NCBI RefSeq assembly: GCF_036850765.1
Contig: NC_089494.1
Coordinates: 54,019,809 to 54,083,808 of the forward strand
Reading direction: 5' to 3'
DNA from: Saccopteryx bilineata
Lineage: Eukaryota; Chordata; Mammalia; Chiroptera; Emballonuridae
DNA length: 64,000 bases
Shown here: positions 24,772 to 38,640 of the stretch, piece after piece
Numbering within the stretch: position 1 is the first letter of the stretch
How the letters are laid out: each line of letters begins with the position of its first letter
Position numbers and translations under genes: made by a program
Notes under the pieces: model-generated
Databases searched by the model: none
The model's input: the letters and a program-made list of their open reading frames with translations, nothing else
What the model was told of the DNA's origin: nothing

Positions 24772-25205
24772 GGTGCATTAGATTCCTATGTCTACCATAA
24801 CAATGTACCACAAATGTAGAGGCTTAAAATAACAGAAATGTATGCTCTCATACTCCAGGAGGCTAGGTGGCTGAAGTCAAGCTATCAGCAGGGCCATGCT
24901 TCCTTTGAAAGCTCTAGGGAGGAAACCTCCTTTGTCTCTTCCAGCTTCTGGTAGCCCCCACATGCCTCAACCTGTGGCTATATAATGAATCCTTGCCTCT
25001 GCCTTCACATGGTCTTCCTTTTGTCTCCACTCTTCTTACAAGGGCTCTAGTCATTCCATTTGGGCCCATTCTAAATCCAGGAGGATTTCATCTCAAGATC
25101 CTTAACTAATTACATCTACAAAGACCCTATTCCAAATAAAGTCACATTCTGAAGCTCTGGGTAGACATAAATCTTTGGAGAACACCAATTTCAACTTACT
25201 GCAGG
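24772..25205 (-). mobile_element. MaLR (MST/MLT1-type) solo LTR, reverse
   Basis: The reversed LTR pattern is clear: 'gcattagattcctatgtc', 'caatgtaccacaaatg', 'cttaaaataacagaaatg', then 'cttcacatggtcttcc' and 'aagaccctattccaaataaa' with 'gtcacattctgaagctctgg'. It has no internal sequence. It inserted into the L2 relic. Confidence 0.8.
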
Positions 25206-26184
25206 GGGAGTAGAGAGGAACATATTTAATAACCAAAACAATAAAATAAAATAGAAACATTCACTTATTAATTCACTTACACTGATCAAAGCAAGAACAT
25301 GTTCTGGGGAAAATGACAAAAATCTTTTTTACTTTTCTGCAGTTTTTGTTCTTCCAGCTGTTTTCTTAAGTCTTTCTTTGTTCTAACCTTAAAAATGTAT
25401 TGTTTGGTATATGAAAGGACTTTTAAATTTTTATAATTAAAAAAAATTAATAAAACAATGTATTCCCAGTAAATAGTAGTAGGGCTAGTTGGTTTCAAGA
25501 TTTTAACTGGCTGTAAGGGCTCATTTTCAGCCGACTGACATGAAAACATGTTCAGAGAGAAGCCTCCACTAGTGGAAAGGGCATTTTTGTTTTTCAGTTT
25601 CCACTCAAAGGTATTGTGTCCTACAGAACTCTATGCACTGGGCTGTATTTGGAGTTCATCAAGTTACCCAGTGGAGTTGTAATGCCTTTGAAAGATCAGC
25701 ACTTTGACAGCTGTCCAGCTCATCCTCCCTTGAACCTTGTATGTCTAAGGTCATGTTTGACATCTCCAGCCCCCTCACTCCTCACATTGAATCACGTCTT
25801 CTGATTCTACCTTCTAAATATCTCTCCAGTCCCGTCCATCCGCTTCTCTACACTTTCACTGCTATAATTCTATTGCAAGTCATCATTTTCGCCTACTTGA
25901 ACAATCTCAATAGCTTCTGAATTGACCTCCCCACATAAATCTTTCACAAAGTAACAACAGAAACTTTTCTAAAGTGCAAATGGGACCATTTTACTCTTCT
26001 ATTTCAATATCATCCTATACCCATATTTTAGAGGCCAAGCATTTTAACAAGGCCCTCGTGGCTCAGTGCCTTCTGGACCCCACAAAACTCTGTAGCTTGT
26101 TCTTTGACAATGTCAAACTTTCCCTAACTTACCTCAGGGCCTTTACACATGCTATTCCTTTTGCCTAGTATATTAGTTAAGAAT

Positions 26185-26420
26185 TTAAAAGTGTAGGTGT
26201 AGACATCAAGGAGACCTGCATTTGAGATCTTACTCTATTGTTTATGAGCTAGGTGACCTTTTACCCATTGTTGAACTTCTCTTAACTCCCTTTTCTGTGC
26301 CAACAAAATGTGAATCAAAGCAACATTCCCAAGATTGATGTAAATATCAAATAAGAAAATGGATTTAAAATTTATTTCTAAGTTACATAGCACTATATAA
26401 ATCCTTGTTATAATCATTAC
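26185..26420 (+). mobile_element. MIR-like fragment
   Basis: The phrase 'tttgagatcttactctattg' with 'gagctaggtgacctttt' and the following T/C-rich stretch resemble a diverged MIR. Confidence 0.5.
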
Positions 26421-28285
26421 AAATATTCTAATACCACTATCCACCTTGAAGCCTTGAATCTCACTTTAAAATATAATTTAAGGACAATGTTAAATTAACA
26501 GATCTGTTTTTGTAGAAAACTTCATTCCCCTTAAACTGATTGTGTTTTACTTATATGCCTATTACAATAATTTGTCAAACATGTGTTTGTCAGCCTTTGT
26601 TTGACTAAGGTTTAAATAAATATTTTATTACATATATGGAAAACAAGGTGATTCCCTAGAGAGTTTCATCTTGTTTTCCCCAAAACTTTCCTAGTTTAGC
26701 ACTGTAAGTCCCATTTTCTGGAGACCCACTCAGTTATTTAATGGCACAAAAATCACCATTCCTAAGGTTTGGCCCAGAACAGGGCAGAAGCAAGTCCACT
26801 GTTACAATGGCCACCACAAGAGCTGAAGGAGAGGCCTACATTGGAGGTTCTTAGGAAAATGGCAACCTCTCTCCCAGCGACATAGTCATGAGTTTTCATA
26901 TCCAGTCTGGCCAGAGGCCAAGGAATTTTAGGCCTGGTGCTCAGACTTCTTAGTTCTCACCCACAGCCATTTATCTGCTAGGTAGTCACTGACACCCCAT
27001 AGAACCAGAATCACTTTCCCTCTTCCCAATGTCTTCCCTCTCCTGGTGGCATCTCCCCTTTGGAAAAAAAAAAAAAAGAAGTTTCCTCTCTTATATCTGC
27101 CCTTTTTTAGGGAACCTGCCTCAGTGGTTGGCTGGTATTGTTATGACTTATTGTTAATTCATCTCCTAAATAAAAGAAAAGAAAGAAAGCCTTCAGGTCA
27201 GTATCTGGCTATGTGCCCCTTTCAGTAGGGTTCACATTGTATCTTAAGTAAATTATTGATAGGAAAACAGGAAGCATGGCTACAAGGAGAACATTAAGAT
27301 CAATCCCAAGTATTTATGACAGAGGGACAATTCTGTTGTAATAGTATTTTTATAGCGAAGACATAGGATTCCTTTCCTCCTTCTGGTCATAAACACCCTG
27401 GGCTAGGGTCCAAGTACTGATTACCTTTACACTGAAATATCCTAGGAGGAATGAGTAGTGTCCTAACAAGGCTGTGGAGTCATTGATTTAAACAGTCCTA
27501 TGCTATTTATTGTCTTAGTTTCTTACATTTTGTCAGAACTCAGCAGCAATTAATCTGATGCTATCTGTGGCTGCTGCTTGCTTGTTTGCCTTAGTCCAGA
27601 GCTTGAACCATCCCTTTGTTTATTTTGGTTCTTTTTTAAAGGCCCTCTTTATGGTTTTAGGCACTGTAAGTAGATGGAGTAGAACCAGGAGTTAATGTGT
27701 AAAGTTTTTCATCTTTGGAGGGTTTTGTTTCAAACTAACTCTGGGTCACATGTGCGCTGGGTTCAGTTTTTGTTTGGAGAGAACGCTTCAGCTTGGAGAG
27801 CAAGAACAGGAAGTGGTACATTCCAGCCCCCAGGCAACAGCTTCTGCTTGTCAAGCTTTTCTTGACAATAAGGTCACAGACATTTAGTAAGGCCAGCTCT
27901 GGGAAGTAATTTACAAATTATGCTAAGAGCAACAACAAAAAAAGGTTTATTATTAAACTAGAAATGAGTGGAGCCCACTAGCAGAAACAGGTTATAAAGT
28001 GAGTTTCCCTCCAATCCAAGTATCATAGGAAGATGCCAATTAAAGAGAGAGGCACTTTAGGTGGGAGGGAAACCAAGATCAGAATTGGAATCATCCTTCC
28101 TGCAAATCAACTCCTTGGGCATGGACGTGGAGGAGGAGAAGGAACCCCTGCTGTGCAGGTTATGAAGCTTGGCAGCCAGAAGACAGAAGCAAAGAGCTGT
28201 TTTTAAGGACACAGTGAAACATATTTTATTTTCAACATTGAAGCAAACAGGGAAGGCGAAAGCAGCTATCAACAACCTAGTGCTT
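26421..28285. other. No gene seen
   Basis: Unassigned sequence with a poly-A run at about 27064-27078. No supported frame and no named repeat. Confidence 0.5.
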
Positions 28286-28578
28286 TGCCTGACCAGGTGG
28301 TGGTACAGTTGATAGTGAGTCGGACTAGGATGCAGAAGAACCCAGGTTCGAGACCCCGAGGTCACCAGCTTGGACCCAAGGTCTCTGGCTCCAGCAAGGG
28401 TTTACTCGGTCTGCTGAAGGCCTGTGGTCAAGGTACATATGAGAAAGTAATCATGAACAACTAAGGTGTTGCAACGAAAAACTGATGATTGATGCTTCTC
28501 ATCTCTCTGTGTTCCTGTCTGTCTGTTCCTATCTATCCCTCTCTCTGACCCTGTAAAAAAAAAAAAAAAAAAAAAAAA
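28286..28578 (+). mobile_element. SINE family C, forward
   Basis: The tRNA-like head starts GCCTGACCAGGTGGTGGTAC, with the B box GGTTCGAGACC at about 28345. The body carries 'tctgctgaaggcctgtggtc' and 'gcaacgaaaaactgatgatt', then a pyrimidine-rich stretch and a poly-A tail (28555-28578). Confidence 0.95.
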
Positions 28579-30511
28579 GCTAGTGACAGAGGAGCTGAAA
28601 AGCATGGCTGCAGCTATCACAGATGTGTCCTGACAAACACATGCACATGGGCCAGAAAAAAAGATTGATCACCTTCTCGTCTTTCCTAAAGTCTGGGATT
28701 AACTGCCTCTTACTATTAAGAAACTGTTTCCTGTTTCTTTCATTCCATCTCTGAGGATGTCCCAGTGAACAATCTATGTCATCCCTCCTTACAGTGGCAA
28801 GGAGACCTTGTAAGGGCCTGGCTAAAACATGAATTGCCATTCTCACAAGCCTGAGCCCTTCATGAATTGAGAAGAAGCAGTACTGGCATTGGAGAGGAGA
28901 TACAAATACCAGCTAGTGTCACAATGATGAGTTTCTGGATAACTTGGCACAGCCCAATTGTTCAGTTATGTCTGATTATAGCCAGACTGTCAGCATCTTC
29001 AAAGAGAAAAGATGGTGGATAATATATGTTCTTATTGTAAGCACACTTCATCATCCCAAAACGCGACAAAGAATCTGCATATACCTGAATTATACATTCT
29101 AACCAGGCGAAGAACCATTCACAGGGTAAAAATGGAAACTATCAAGTTTATTACAAAGTACAGCTGCTTGGGAGATTAATGTACACTTACTGATGTTTAA
29201 AAAAAAAAAACAAGAAAAAAAAACAAGAAGAGATAGTCTGTCAAATGAGACCATTTGTAGATTCAAAAATTACCTAGGTTGCCCTTTCATTGTTATGCTC
29301 AAAAGATGGTAACTTATTCTTAAAGGCACACAATCTCCATCTAGTCTCCCAGCACGTTGCTTTGTTATTAGTAATGCGATTTGTGTTTGAGCTAGGAGGA
29401 AATCCAGTGTCAAATAAAAGAGGTTTCTCCTTTTCATGAATTAGCCTTTCTTTTGCCACATCATCAAAAAAAGTGAGGACATTGCTAATTTCCCAAATCT
29501 TTTCCAGGCTGGCAACAAATGACCCAAATAAATCACTGGTTGCCTTTATCTCTGAGTGACTCAGGCTGATGAGAGCCAGCTTTATGGGTTTGAAACCCAG
29601 CTAAGTTCTCACTGCCTTCTTTGTCTTGTATACAGCACAGCTAGGTTTAAGGGAATTCAAAAATTGTTTTTGAACTATACAACTTGTTATTAGTTATATC
29701 CCATAAATTTCTATCTGTCTACTTGGTTGGATCTAAGTATTGTGCTAGTATTTTCTTTGCAATCTGGGACATAATCTCGACATAATTCTGGAAAGTTACA
29801 GCTCTAGGGTATGTCTTCACAATAAAGAACATGTGTTTCATTTTTAAAAGAGAAAAGGCATTAGCTCATTTTTTATTCTCTCTAATTGAATTTTAAAAAG
29901 ATTATGATATGCAAGAAAGTGCAGTCAATAATCTTGTATTTTAGAAGATAATCTTATATATTTAAAATGAATTTAAGAAAATGGCAAAGAAGGGAGATTA
30001 AGCCAGATGGTTTTGTTAAAATAAACTCTAAAACATCTTTTCAAACAAGGTAAAATTTTCTCTACCCTTATTAACAAGAATGTTTTTTTCATATGAAGAC
30101 TACACGTCTCCTTTTATTAGGAAGATTCAGAGATTCGGAATCTTTAGGCTGGAGTTCCTAATTATCTTTTCTCCTAACTCGAGACTTGCTTCCTCTGAAT
30201 GAGTTCCTAAACAGGCAATGATCCTGATAACTGAAATTCCACAGAATTTTCAAATGGTTTTAAAAGATCATTGTTATCTTAAGTCATTTTCTTAATGTGT
30301 TTGATAATATCATGTTTCAAGAGTAAGTAAGCAATGTGAATTTAGTACTCTTGTAACCCTTTCTTTTATTAGATCAATATCAAGTTCAACTGAGAAGCCA
30401 TAGAGATAGACACTATCAACTTGTTAAGCTGTCATCACACACAGAAACTGACTAACCCAAACAGGTTACGTTTGGGTTATGAAAGCAAGAGATATTTCTC
30501 ATCCTATTTTT

Positions 30512-30547
<36 letters not shown>

Positions 30548-31019
30548 TAAAAAGTGCTTCCTGTTGTCACTAATAGCTTAAAACAAATAAAAAATACTAA
30601 TAAAATACTAAAAAAATCAAAAAATACTATTTCTGACACTTGCCAAGGACTTGCTCTTGAGACTCTGATAGTAATAAATGTACTCTTCACTCAAGAATTC
30701 AAAATGGCATATTCAACACTTTTATTATATAGTTTATTAAAACTAAAAACATCCAGAATGGCTGTAAGAGTCAAATTAAACAAGCTATGTTTGAACAAAA
30801 GAGCAAGGCGTGTTACAGTACTTAAACTGAGAAAAAAACAGACTTATGTTTCATTAATTCATGTATTTACAAATTCTATAATCTCAAGCAAGTTACTTAT
30901 GCCCTCTGAGTCTTGATTTCTACATATTAAAAATGAAATAATGGATCTTGTTTCAGAATATTTTGCAAATTAAGTAACAGAACATACAGTATATCAAGCA
31001 TTTTCTATATTATTAATAC
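28579..31019. other. No gene seen; (GT)n repeat inside
   Basis: About 2.4 kb of mostly unassigned AT-rich DNA. A (GT)n microsatellite lies at about 30517-30545 after a T run. The frame at 30554-30916 is Lys and Leu rich and looks like chance in AT-rich DNA. Confidence 0.5.
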
Positions 31020-31617
31020 TGTAAAGCCAGTAGCCACGGACATCATCAAAGCCGCCTGGCCCATGCAGGTTCGCATTGGATTCGGACAGACGGTAATGAA
31101 ACAACGGAGCCAAGAACTGGTGGGCCATTAGCTTTAATCCTAGCTTGCACCCAGTGGGCAAGAAATACACACAGTGGGAAAACACTTCCCTTTCCATTCA
31201 GGGCTCCCAAAGACACTGACTTATCCGAGTTTCCTAGAATCAAAGGTTTCTACCTCACCAGCCTTATTCACCTCTGTTCCCCTTCTCCTTCTCTTGGCAC
31301 AAACTCTGCACAAACTGGCTTCTCCTTCAGCATTCTGCCGTCTTGGCTGCTTCTCCTCTCCTCCATGTGGCCTTTCTCTGCTCTCCTCCTAAATGGGTTC
31401 TTCTGCCCCATTTTATAGTGTAGAAATTCAAACTTTTAATCCAATATACAAACAAGGAAGTCTCTGATACAAAGTCACTTATCTGAGGCATAATGGGATT
31501 CCTCATGAGAGTGCACCACCCCCTATCATGCAACAGTCAAGGGTGTGGGGTAAAGCTTAGTCTTAAAACTAAGCCTTAGGCTATAACGACGCTGCCTGCT
31601 TACAGGTTGCCCCCCAC
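31020..31617 (-). mobile_element. Probable endogenous-retrovirus solo LTR
   Basis: On the minus strand the block reads like U3-R-U5. A TATA box (TATAAAA, 31411-31417) is followed about 275 bp downstream by an ATTAAA polyadenylation signal (31133-31138) and a GC-richer U5-like stretch with several CpGs. The plus-strand block starts TGTAAAGCC and can end ...CCCCCCACA (TG...CA). I found no convincing target duplication and no gag, pol or env nearby. I do not recognise the family. A non-LTR origin is possible. Confidence 0.55.
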
Positions 31618-32515
31618 ACTTAATGCAAACTATAAGCGAGCAAACATATATATCATATTTGCAAACTTATTTGACCCACAGATATATAATAGGCACTCAA
31701 GTTTCTAGTAGAACTCTTTTTGTAGAACCCCAATATTATTAATGAGAACTTGCTTCATTATATTGGTTGATGTTCTCAAACTAAGTATTTTTCTAAAATA
31801 GAAATAAATCACCTCTGGAAATACAATTATCCAGAAAGGAGGGCTAGTGAAGTCATCAAGATTGGTATCACACTACTCAAAGATCTCCAGGAATCAGAAG
31901 TCAGTGCTTGTGAAACTGAGGACTGTTTTGTGTGTTCCTGTTACTTCTCAGGGCTGTGAAACAAGGAATTCATTTAAACTGCCTGCTTTTCTGCACAAAC
32001 TGGATTTTGGTGACTTATGTCAATCATGTAATATTGGGGGCAGCATAGGATTCAACAGATGCACTAACAGAAAAAAAAAGTAACATGAGATGATAGCATT
32101 TAGTCACTGAGGTTGTATAAAACAGGATGTTCTTTCCACAACACCTTTTCCTCTCATTCATTGGGGATGACGAGTTATACTACTTTGGTGCTTGGCAATT
32201 ATCATTCCAGAAGGAACTTGGCATGCTCATGAAATAGAGGTGTGTGCTGAGCTTGCTTCCTTTTTTTTAAAGGGGTTTCCAGGGTGCTAGCAGAAAATAT
32301 ATGTAACTTTCTGTAAAAATATAAATATATTCCTTGAAAGGGAACAGAAAGAGTTAAAACTTACAAGAACTATTATAAAGTTTCTTTATAAGAGCTGTAA
32401 CTGTTAAGGTATCTTAAACAAATAGCACTTGAAAGAAATCATAAAAGAACTAAAAGATCTAGCAATGATAAATCAAAAGATATTGGTTAAGCACCCTTCA
32501 ATATCCAATCAACAC
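31618..32515. other. No gene seen
   Basis: Unassigned AT-rich sequence. The 78-codon frame at 31847-32083 has no recognisable domain. Confidence 0.5.
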
Positions 32516-32519
32516 AACC

Positions 32520-33850
32520 TTTATAGTCAACTAACATTTGCAAAGTGGCTGTAATGTGCCAGGTACTATGGAAACCACATGGAATACACTAATATAAAAC
32601 AGTCTGACTTTAGAGTCTATAATGGTGGAGACGAATACATTAAAAATTAATAATTTTGGAATATAGTAAAGCCCAATAACATTTGTGGCTATGGAATTAT
32701 AGGATCACTAATGAAGGGTGTGCCTTTGGAGGTATCAAAGAGGGACTCCTGGCAGATAGAACACCATGACAAAGACTTAAAGGACAAGCAAGAGTTAGCC
32801 ACTGCTGAGGAAGGGAGGAAAGGCAATTCCAAGAATAAGAACCTACATGAAAAAACAGATAAGAAACAGCACGCACTGGGAACAATAAACAAATCAATAC
32901 AAAAACTGAGACTAAGGCAGAGAGTAGTGAGAAAGAAGAGTGGGATGCGGTGTGTGGAGGATCTTGGATAAGGACTGTATGAGGAAGGGTTGAAGAGATG
33001 CAAGCAAGGGAACAGTATGGGTCAAATTTGCATTTTAGTCCCTCAGAGAGTATTATAAAGAATATACTTGAGAGAGAAAGAGAAGTAGAGGGAGAAAGAA
33101 CAATAAAAAATATTGCATTAATTCAGGTAAGAGATGACAAAGACTAGAACTAAGGTCATGATAGTAGGAAAAGAGAAAAGAGAATCACTAAAGATTTGGA
33201 GGTAAATCTAGATAAGTTATAAGACAAAGGATATAAAATGAACTGCTGGATTTCTAATATGGATAACTGAAAGTTTAGTGAAAACACTAAAAGAGAGTGA
33301 ATACTCAAAGAGGGGCCAGTGAAAGAGGAAAGACAAAATTTCACAGCTGATTCTATTTGAGAAGCCAATGAACCGTATCGTGACAGCGGCAAACAGGAAA
33401 CTGGATGTGGAAATCTAACAACTGAAGCAGAGTTGGGTCTGGGTCTATCTGTGGGAGTCATTAGTAAATAGATATTATTTATTCAATCAAAATGGGGCAT
33501 TTTACTCAAGTGAAGCCTATAGAGTGCAAAGAGCATCTTACAGAAAACAACACAGGGCTATAGCAATAGTTATTGTGTGGGTAGAAAAAGTGCCAGGGAA
33601 GGGATGGTCAAAATGATTCAAAATAGCTAGAAAGATATAGTCATTTCATGGATTTTATGGGTAAAGAGAATTTCAAGATAAAGAAGGATCCACACAGCAC
33701 CAAATGTAGCAGAGGCTCTGGCAGGTAGGGACTGACAGCATCTTAGTAAAACACTGGTGGCTAGGGAAAGGTGAGGCATCAGAGGGATGGAAGAGAAGGT
33801 CAGATACAGAGGGCTAAGGAGTCAATGGAAGGGAGGCAATTAGAGAAACT
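32520..33850 (-). mobile_element. Long L2 LINE relic, reverse
   Basis: The reversed L2 3' half is recognisable from 'aatgtgccaggtactatgg' near 32554, through 'acttaaaggacaagcaagag' and 'gaggaaaggcaattccaag', to 'aattcaggtaagagatgac' near 33120 and the stretch before 33850. It is diverged without intact frames. Confidence 0.7.
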
Positions 33851-36800
33851 TCTTTGCAGAAGGGTAAGTCAGTGCTGGTGCCACAGCAAAAGCAGGAGGA
33901 AAGTGGGTACTTACATACTGGTTGTAAAAAAACAAAACAAAACAAAATAAAACAAAAACAGAATTCTCTTGAGCATATTCTAGATTGAGAGGCACATGGA
34001 AAGAGCCATTGTCTTTGATAAATAAGATCAAAGATATCATGGATTCATAAAATTTGAAAGCACTTTAAACATTTATTTAAAACTATAATTCCTTCTCCAC
34101 CAAATCCTTCATCTACATGCCTTGCGACCTTCAATTTGGACTGATTGTGCTTTTCCTGATTTTTTCAGCCAACATTTCTGCTGGCACCAGTAATAAGCCA
34201 TGAATACAAGCAACATAATAAAGAAGGAAATAGAAGGGGGGGAAAACAAGGCCCTAAAAAATTCAGACTGGAAAATCACCTTCTGAAGGGGTCCAGGTTG
34301 GCTCGTCAGACACTGAGTGATGCCAAGTTGGCTGTGTTCCTTGAAATGTATCCAAGCTACAGTCTCAAATGCTAACCACTGCAGAACACCCCAAAAAGTC
34401 ATATGCTATAAAGTAATGGGCTGGTCCACTTGCAGGGTTATTATTTTCCAGAGCAAGGCCATAGTATCTGTAAGTGGTGGCATGAAAGCAATTACTTAAT
34501 TATCTAATTTCCCAGCAGAAGATGACATCTAACAATTACCATTTGGCTGCATACCTATTAGTGTCATCCCATCTCTGTGAACACCCAGGGTGGTGAAATC
34601 AAGGGCGTTCTGACAACATTCCTGGGTGTGTTGTACTGACTTTGGCTCCCTGTGAGCTCTGCCCAGTTTCAGGTGGCAGACTCCTCTTGATGATCACTGT
34701 GATGGGCAAAACCAACACAGAAAGTAACATTTATTTTTCCTGCTTATCTATCTATTTCACATGTTTTGCATAATTATTTTAAAATCAACCCTAAGGACCT
34801 CCTATATATGGGGCACAGCCTTGCAATAGAAAAACTTTATTGGACATGTTTTTATAACCTGCCTTACATTCTTTTGGGGAAAAGACAGAATATTTATGGA
34901 CTTTAAAAAATCTGAATAATGTTCAGGTGTGGACACAGAAATCAATCTACCAAATTCAGTGACAAATCAAAATGTAATTAGCAAACTAAAGAGAATACAT
35001 AGCATCAGGCTGGATATGTTGTTTTCTAGGTGGTTTCTAGAAATAAGTGCCAGTACTTAGATCTGTTCTTTGTTCTTGGAAGATAATTCTAAAGATTTCA
35101 GGATCCCAGCCAGAGCAGTGAGGATGCATTTAGATGAAGAGCCACGCGAATTGCATACCTATGAGCGTCAGTACAGCAACAAGGGACTTGTCTGTAGTTT
35201 CCTTGTCTGTCTAAACTTCTATCAGGTATATTAAGGAATTTCACCTGGCATCTTAGTCTCCTTCCTTATGCTTCCCCACAAAAGCCCATTCAACCACTCT
35301 TCAGGCACCCTAATATAGTCTGAGATGAGCCAGGATTTGTAGGTAATCATGATTTACTTATAAAATAGCAAGCTCTCTTGACTCAAAACCCTCAAGGCTA
35401 CTGAGAAAAGCCTCCCAGTGCACCAGCTGAGAAACATTTAAGTTGCTTCCTACATCCTGGTAACAGAGCTGGGTTTATGGAAGCTACATCTCTCTTGGGG
35501 TTCCAAGCCACTGGTCTCATAGCTGATGATGGTAGCTGAAGTACAGAATGGCTTGATGAAATATTAGACACTGGTAAAAGGTTTCTAAAGCTCATTCCTG
35601 GGAATTTAATGTTTTCTGTTTCCAAGTTCGGGAAGGATGCTGCCACTTCCTATGCTTCGTGTTGTAGCTACTTTGTTTATTAAACACTCAGTTTCACATC
35701 AAGTCACATTCATTTTTGTTCATAGTCCTGGAAAAACTAATAAAAAAATAATAACTAAGAAGAAATAATTAGAGAAAAAAAACTGCGGTTGTTTGTTGAC
35801 AAGATAGCAGGAGCACTGGGTTCCTAAATCCTTATTTATTTGTTTTTTAGAAAGCGATAAAATATATCCAAGATAACAAAATATATAAATCTAGACTTTA
35901 TAACACTTACACTTAAATTTTAAATATGATCTAGAATATTAAAAACAAACTATCTTTTTCAGTACTGAGATGATAAGTTTTTGGAAATTGGGAGACATTT
36001 TTCTCCATTATCAGGGTCTAATTATACATTGTTTGGTACGTAGTAGGTGCTAAATCAAAACGTTTTTAAATGACAAAATTGAAATAGAAATGTTCTTGCC
36101 TAAATTCAGAGAAAGCTAGAAAACAACCATTATTTTTGAAAAGTTTTTTTGGAAGGTGAGAGACATGTGGAACATTTTCTTGATGGTCCTTTTTCTGAGG
36201 TGGAGGAAAAACTAAATCTTGACTGACTACCTAGAAAAATAAAACATTATATATTTTTTAAAAAATCTAAGTTTGGATTTCTAACCTTTATTAAGGGCCT
36301 GTATTGTGTACCAGAACCTACAGTTTCCACGCTAAAGAATAAATAGCCCATGTGGCATGCATGTGCGTGCACACACAGCTAAGTACAGCAGGTTAGAGAC
36401 TTGCCAAATCATTCCGATCAGTTATCTGCTTCCACTCTAATGAACACCCCTGTTCCTTCTCTTCCTCAAGCTACTTGCTCATCCTTACTCCTCCATGATT
36501 TCAGTGACACCTCTCCTCCCACCTACAGTCCTCAAATCTAAGTCTTGATTATAATTCACTTTCCTGATAAAAAAGACTGAACTGGTATAGGAGCAAACAC
36601 ATAATTTGACTACACACTGTTTTTCTTTTTAAGCACTCAGAGCTAATTAAATAACACATAAGAAAAAAAAATCTTGTCTCGTTCGCACTATTGTTTCTAA
36701 AAATGTGAAATTTCACTATGGTGCCAAACCATACAATGACTAACCAAAAAGAAGCCAATAAAACACGGCAGATCCTAGGGGAGTAGGTAACAATGAAAGC

Positions 36801-37940
36801 CCGAGGGCCTTGTTAGGCATGTGCTTAAAGGCCTCTTGTCATCAACCCACCTATGCTAATATTATTCAAGACATTCACAGTGTTGAAGTGTTTTTTTTAA
36901 AGAACTTTATAATTTGAGAAATACTGCTATATTCTTCTGTATTTAAAAGTGATAAGAGCTGCAAGAACAAAAACTAACTGCTTAGTGGCTCCCGGTAACA
37001 CTCTCATTATTTGTTACTTTTACAAAGCAGTTTTTTAATATGAGAAATCCTGTTGATGGCTTGAAGAAATGGGAAGCCTGCAACAATCTTGTAATTGTCC
37101 ATTTAAACTAAGATACTTTAAATTTGAGCACAAAAACTTCACTGTATTGAGAGGGTAAGAAAAGCAAGTGGTTTTAAATAGGAAAATATTTTTACGTTGC
37201 TGCCTAGAAACTACTGACAGAGAGGAAGCTTCAGAGTATGGATAATGACAGTGTTTTCTGCTTCCTCATACAACTTAAGAAGTTATTGAACTCCATTAGT
37301 TCTTAATTATTGCATCCTATAGAGATATTTATATATTCTCCCTCTGCTAAACAGCTTAGAGATAAATTAGACAATCAGTTGAAAAGGTGCCATGATATAT
37401 CTTTCGTAGACCTAAAGCCTATATAGCAGCCCATTTTTAAGAAGCTTTACCTCTTCCTTCTGGGTAGGCTTGGCTTCCTTGGAAACATCAGAAGAGAGGA
37501 ATTAGTTGAATAATGAAGGCAATATAAAAACATTTCCATTCCTGCCCTTCCCATTAAATTGTGACTCATTCTTCAATTGTGGTATTAGAGTAGCTTCCTC
37601 TGGAAGTTTAATGTCACATGAAGATTGCTCACTTAGGTAGTAGATCTAATATCTTGGACAACATAAGTGTATAAACAGTATGATTATAGCATTCTTTATG
37701 TCACCCCTAAAAGATGCTACAAAATTATTCACAGAAGGTCAGATGGCATTATTAGCTATTATTGGAAGAGTAAAATTAACTCTGATTTAAAGCACCATTT
37801 TCTGGTAAATACAAGGAGTTGAGTTTGAGAAGAAAGCTAACAAAATTTTCACCCTGTGAAACCCTTTAGAAGAGAAAGCATTCTTATTTTGTAACACTCT
37901 CATACATAGATCTGGGTAGGTTCAAATCATAACTCCCTTC
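33851..37940. other. No gene seen; minor repeats only
   Basis: About 4 kb mostly unassigned. An (AAAAC)n-like run lies at about 33928-33957. Short MIR/L2-like tails occur near 36010-36060 and 36285-36345. The stretch 37000-37140 is repeat-free and could hold a conserved element, but I cannot show it. Confidence 0.45.
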
Positions 37941-37944
37941 AACC

Positions 37945-38130
37945 CCCTTATTAACTCTATGGCCTTAGCTCTTTTTTATTGCTTATATTTTCTCATCTCT
38001 AAAGTGGAATAAAAATAATAGCATCAAACCTAAGGATTGTAAGAAATGAGAAAATTAAGCACTTGGCACATTAACTATTCATTTTATGTTTCTGGTGCTG
38101 TGTTTAATGAGCATATAGTAAGTGCTTGGT
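37945..38130 (+). mobile_element. MIR SINE fragment
   Basis: The phrases 'cttatattttctcatctc', 'taaagtggaataaaaataat' and 'agtaagtgcttggta' follow the MIR 3' half. Confidence 0.7.
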
Positions 38131-38276
38131 AGCTATCACAGATAAGAGAGGACCCTTCTGTACAGAAATACTACTGTGTTTTATAAGGTCCTCAGCCAAG
38201 TTATTTTATTCTCACCTTGGATGTGAAGTGGTAGAGGATTGGGACCAGGGAAAGGAAATACAAAGAGTCAGAAGGA

Positions 38277-38640
38277 GCCCTGGCCAGTTGGCTCAGCGGT
38301 AGAGCATCGGCACTGCATGTAGAAGTCCCAGTTTTGATTCTCAGTAAGGGCACACAGGAGAAGTGACCATCTGATTTTCCACCCCAACCTCTTCTCTATC
38401 ATTCTATCTCACTCTTCCTCTCCTATAGCCATGGCTCCATTCAAGTAAAGTTGGCCCCGGGCACTGAGGATGGCTCCATGACCTCATTTCAGGTGCTGAA
38501 ATAGCTCAGTTGCTGAGCAATGGAGCAGCATCTCCAGATGGGCAGAGCATTATCCTGTAGGGGGCTTGCCGGGTGGATCCCCGTTGGGCGCATGTGGCAG
38601 TCTGTCTCTCCGCCTCCCCGCTTCTAAGTAAAAGAAAAAG
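38277..38640 (+). mobile_element. SINE family A, diverged copy
   Basis: The head GCCCTGGCCAGTTGGCTCAG is readable. The B box is decayed (ttttgattctc), and the body and A-rich tail follow. It is more diverged than the other family A copies, so it is probably older. Confidence 0.9.

Larger units (their letters stand above)
23240..26170 (+). mobile_element. Long L2 LINE relic, interrupted
   Basis: Three collinear pieces follow the mammalian L2 (CR1-clade LINE) reverse transcriptase and 3' region. They are about 23240-23785 ('gaagtcaccagtgacctc' and 'ggcatctcagca'), about 24311-24770 ('ctgggcaatctcaaccattcc' phrase; 'gtctccacttagatatgac'; 'actcaacaagtctaag') and about 25690-26170 ('cctcagggcctttacacatg' with 'ctattccttttgcct'). 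Between them lie a 35-bp minisatellite and a MaLR LTR. No open frame survives. L2 activity in mammals is Mesozoic (established). Confidence 0.75.

Noticed and set aside
30554..30916. 120-codon plus-strand frame
   Set aside because: Lys/Leu/Thr-rich in AT-rich DNA, no motif, no neighbouring exon signals; chance is the simplest explanation.
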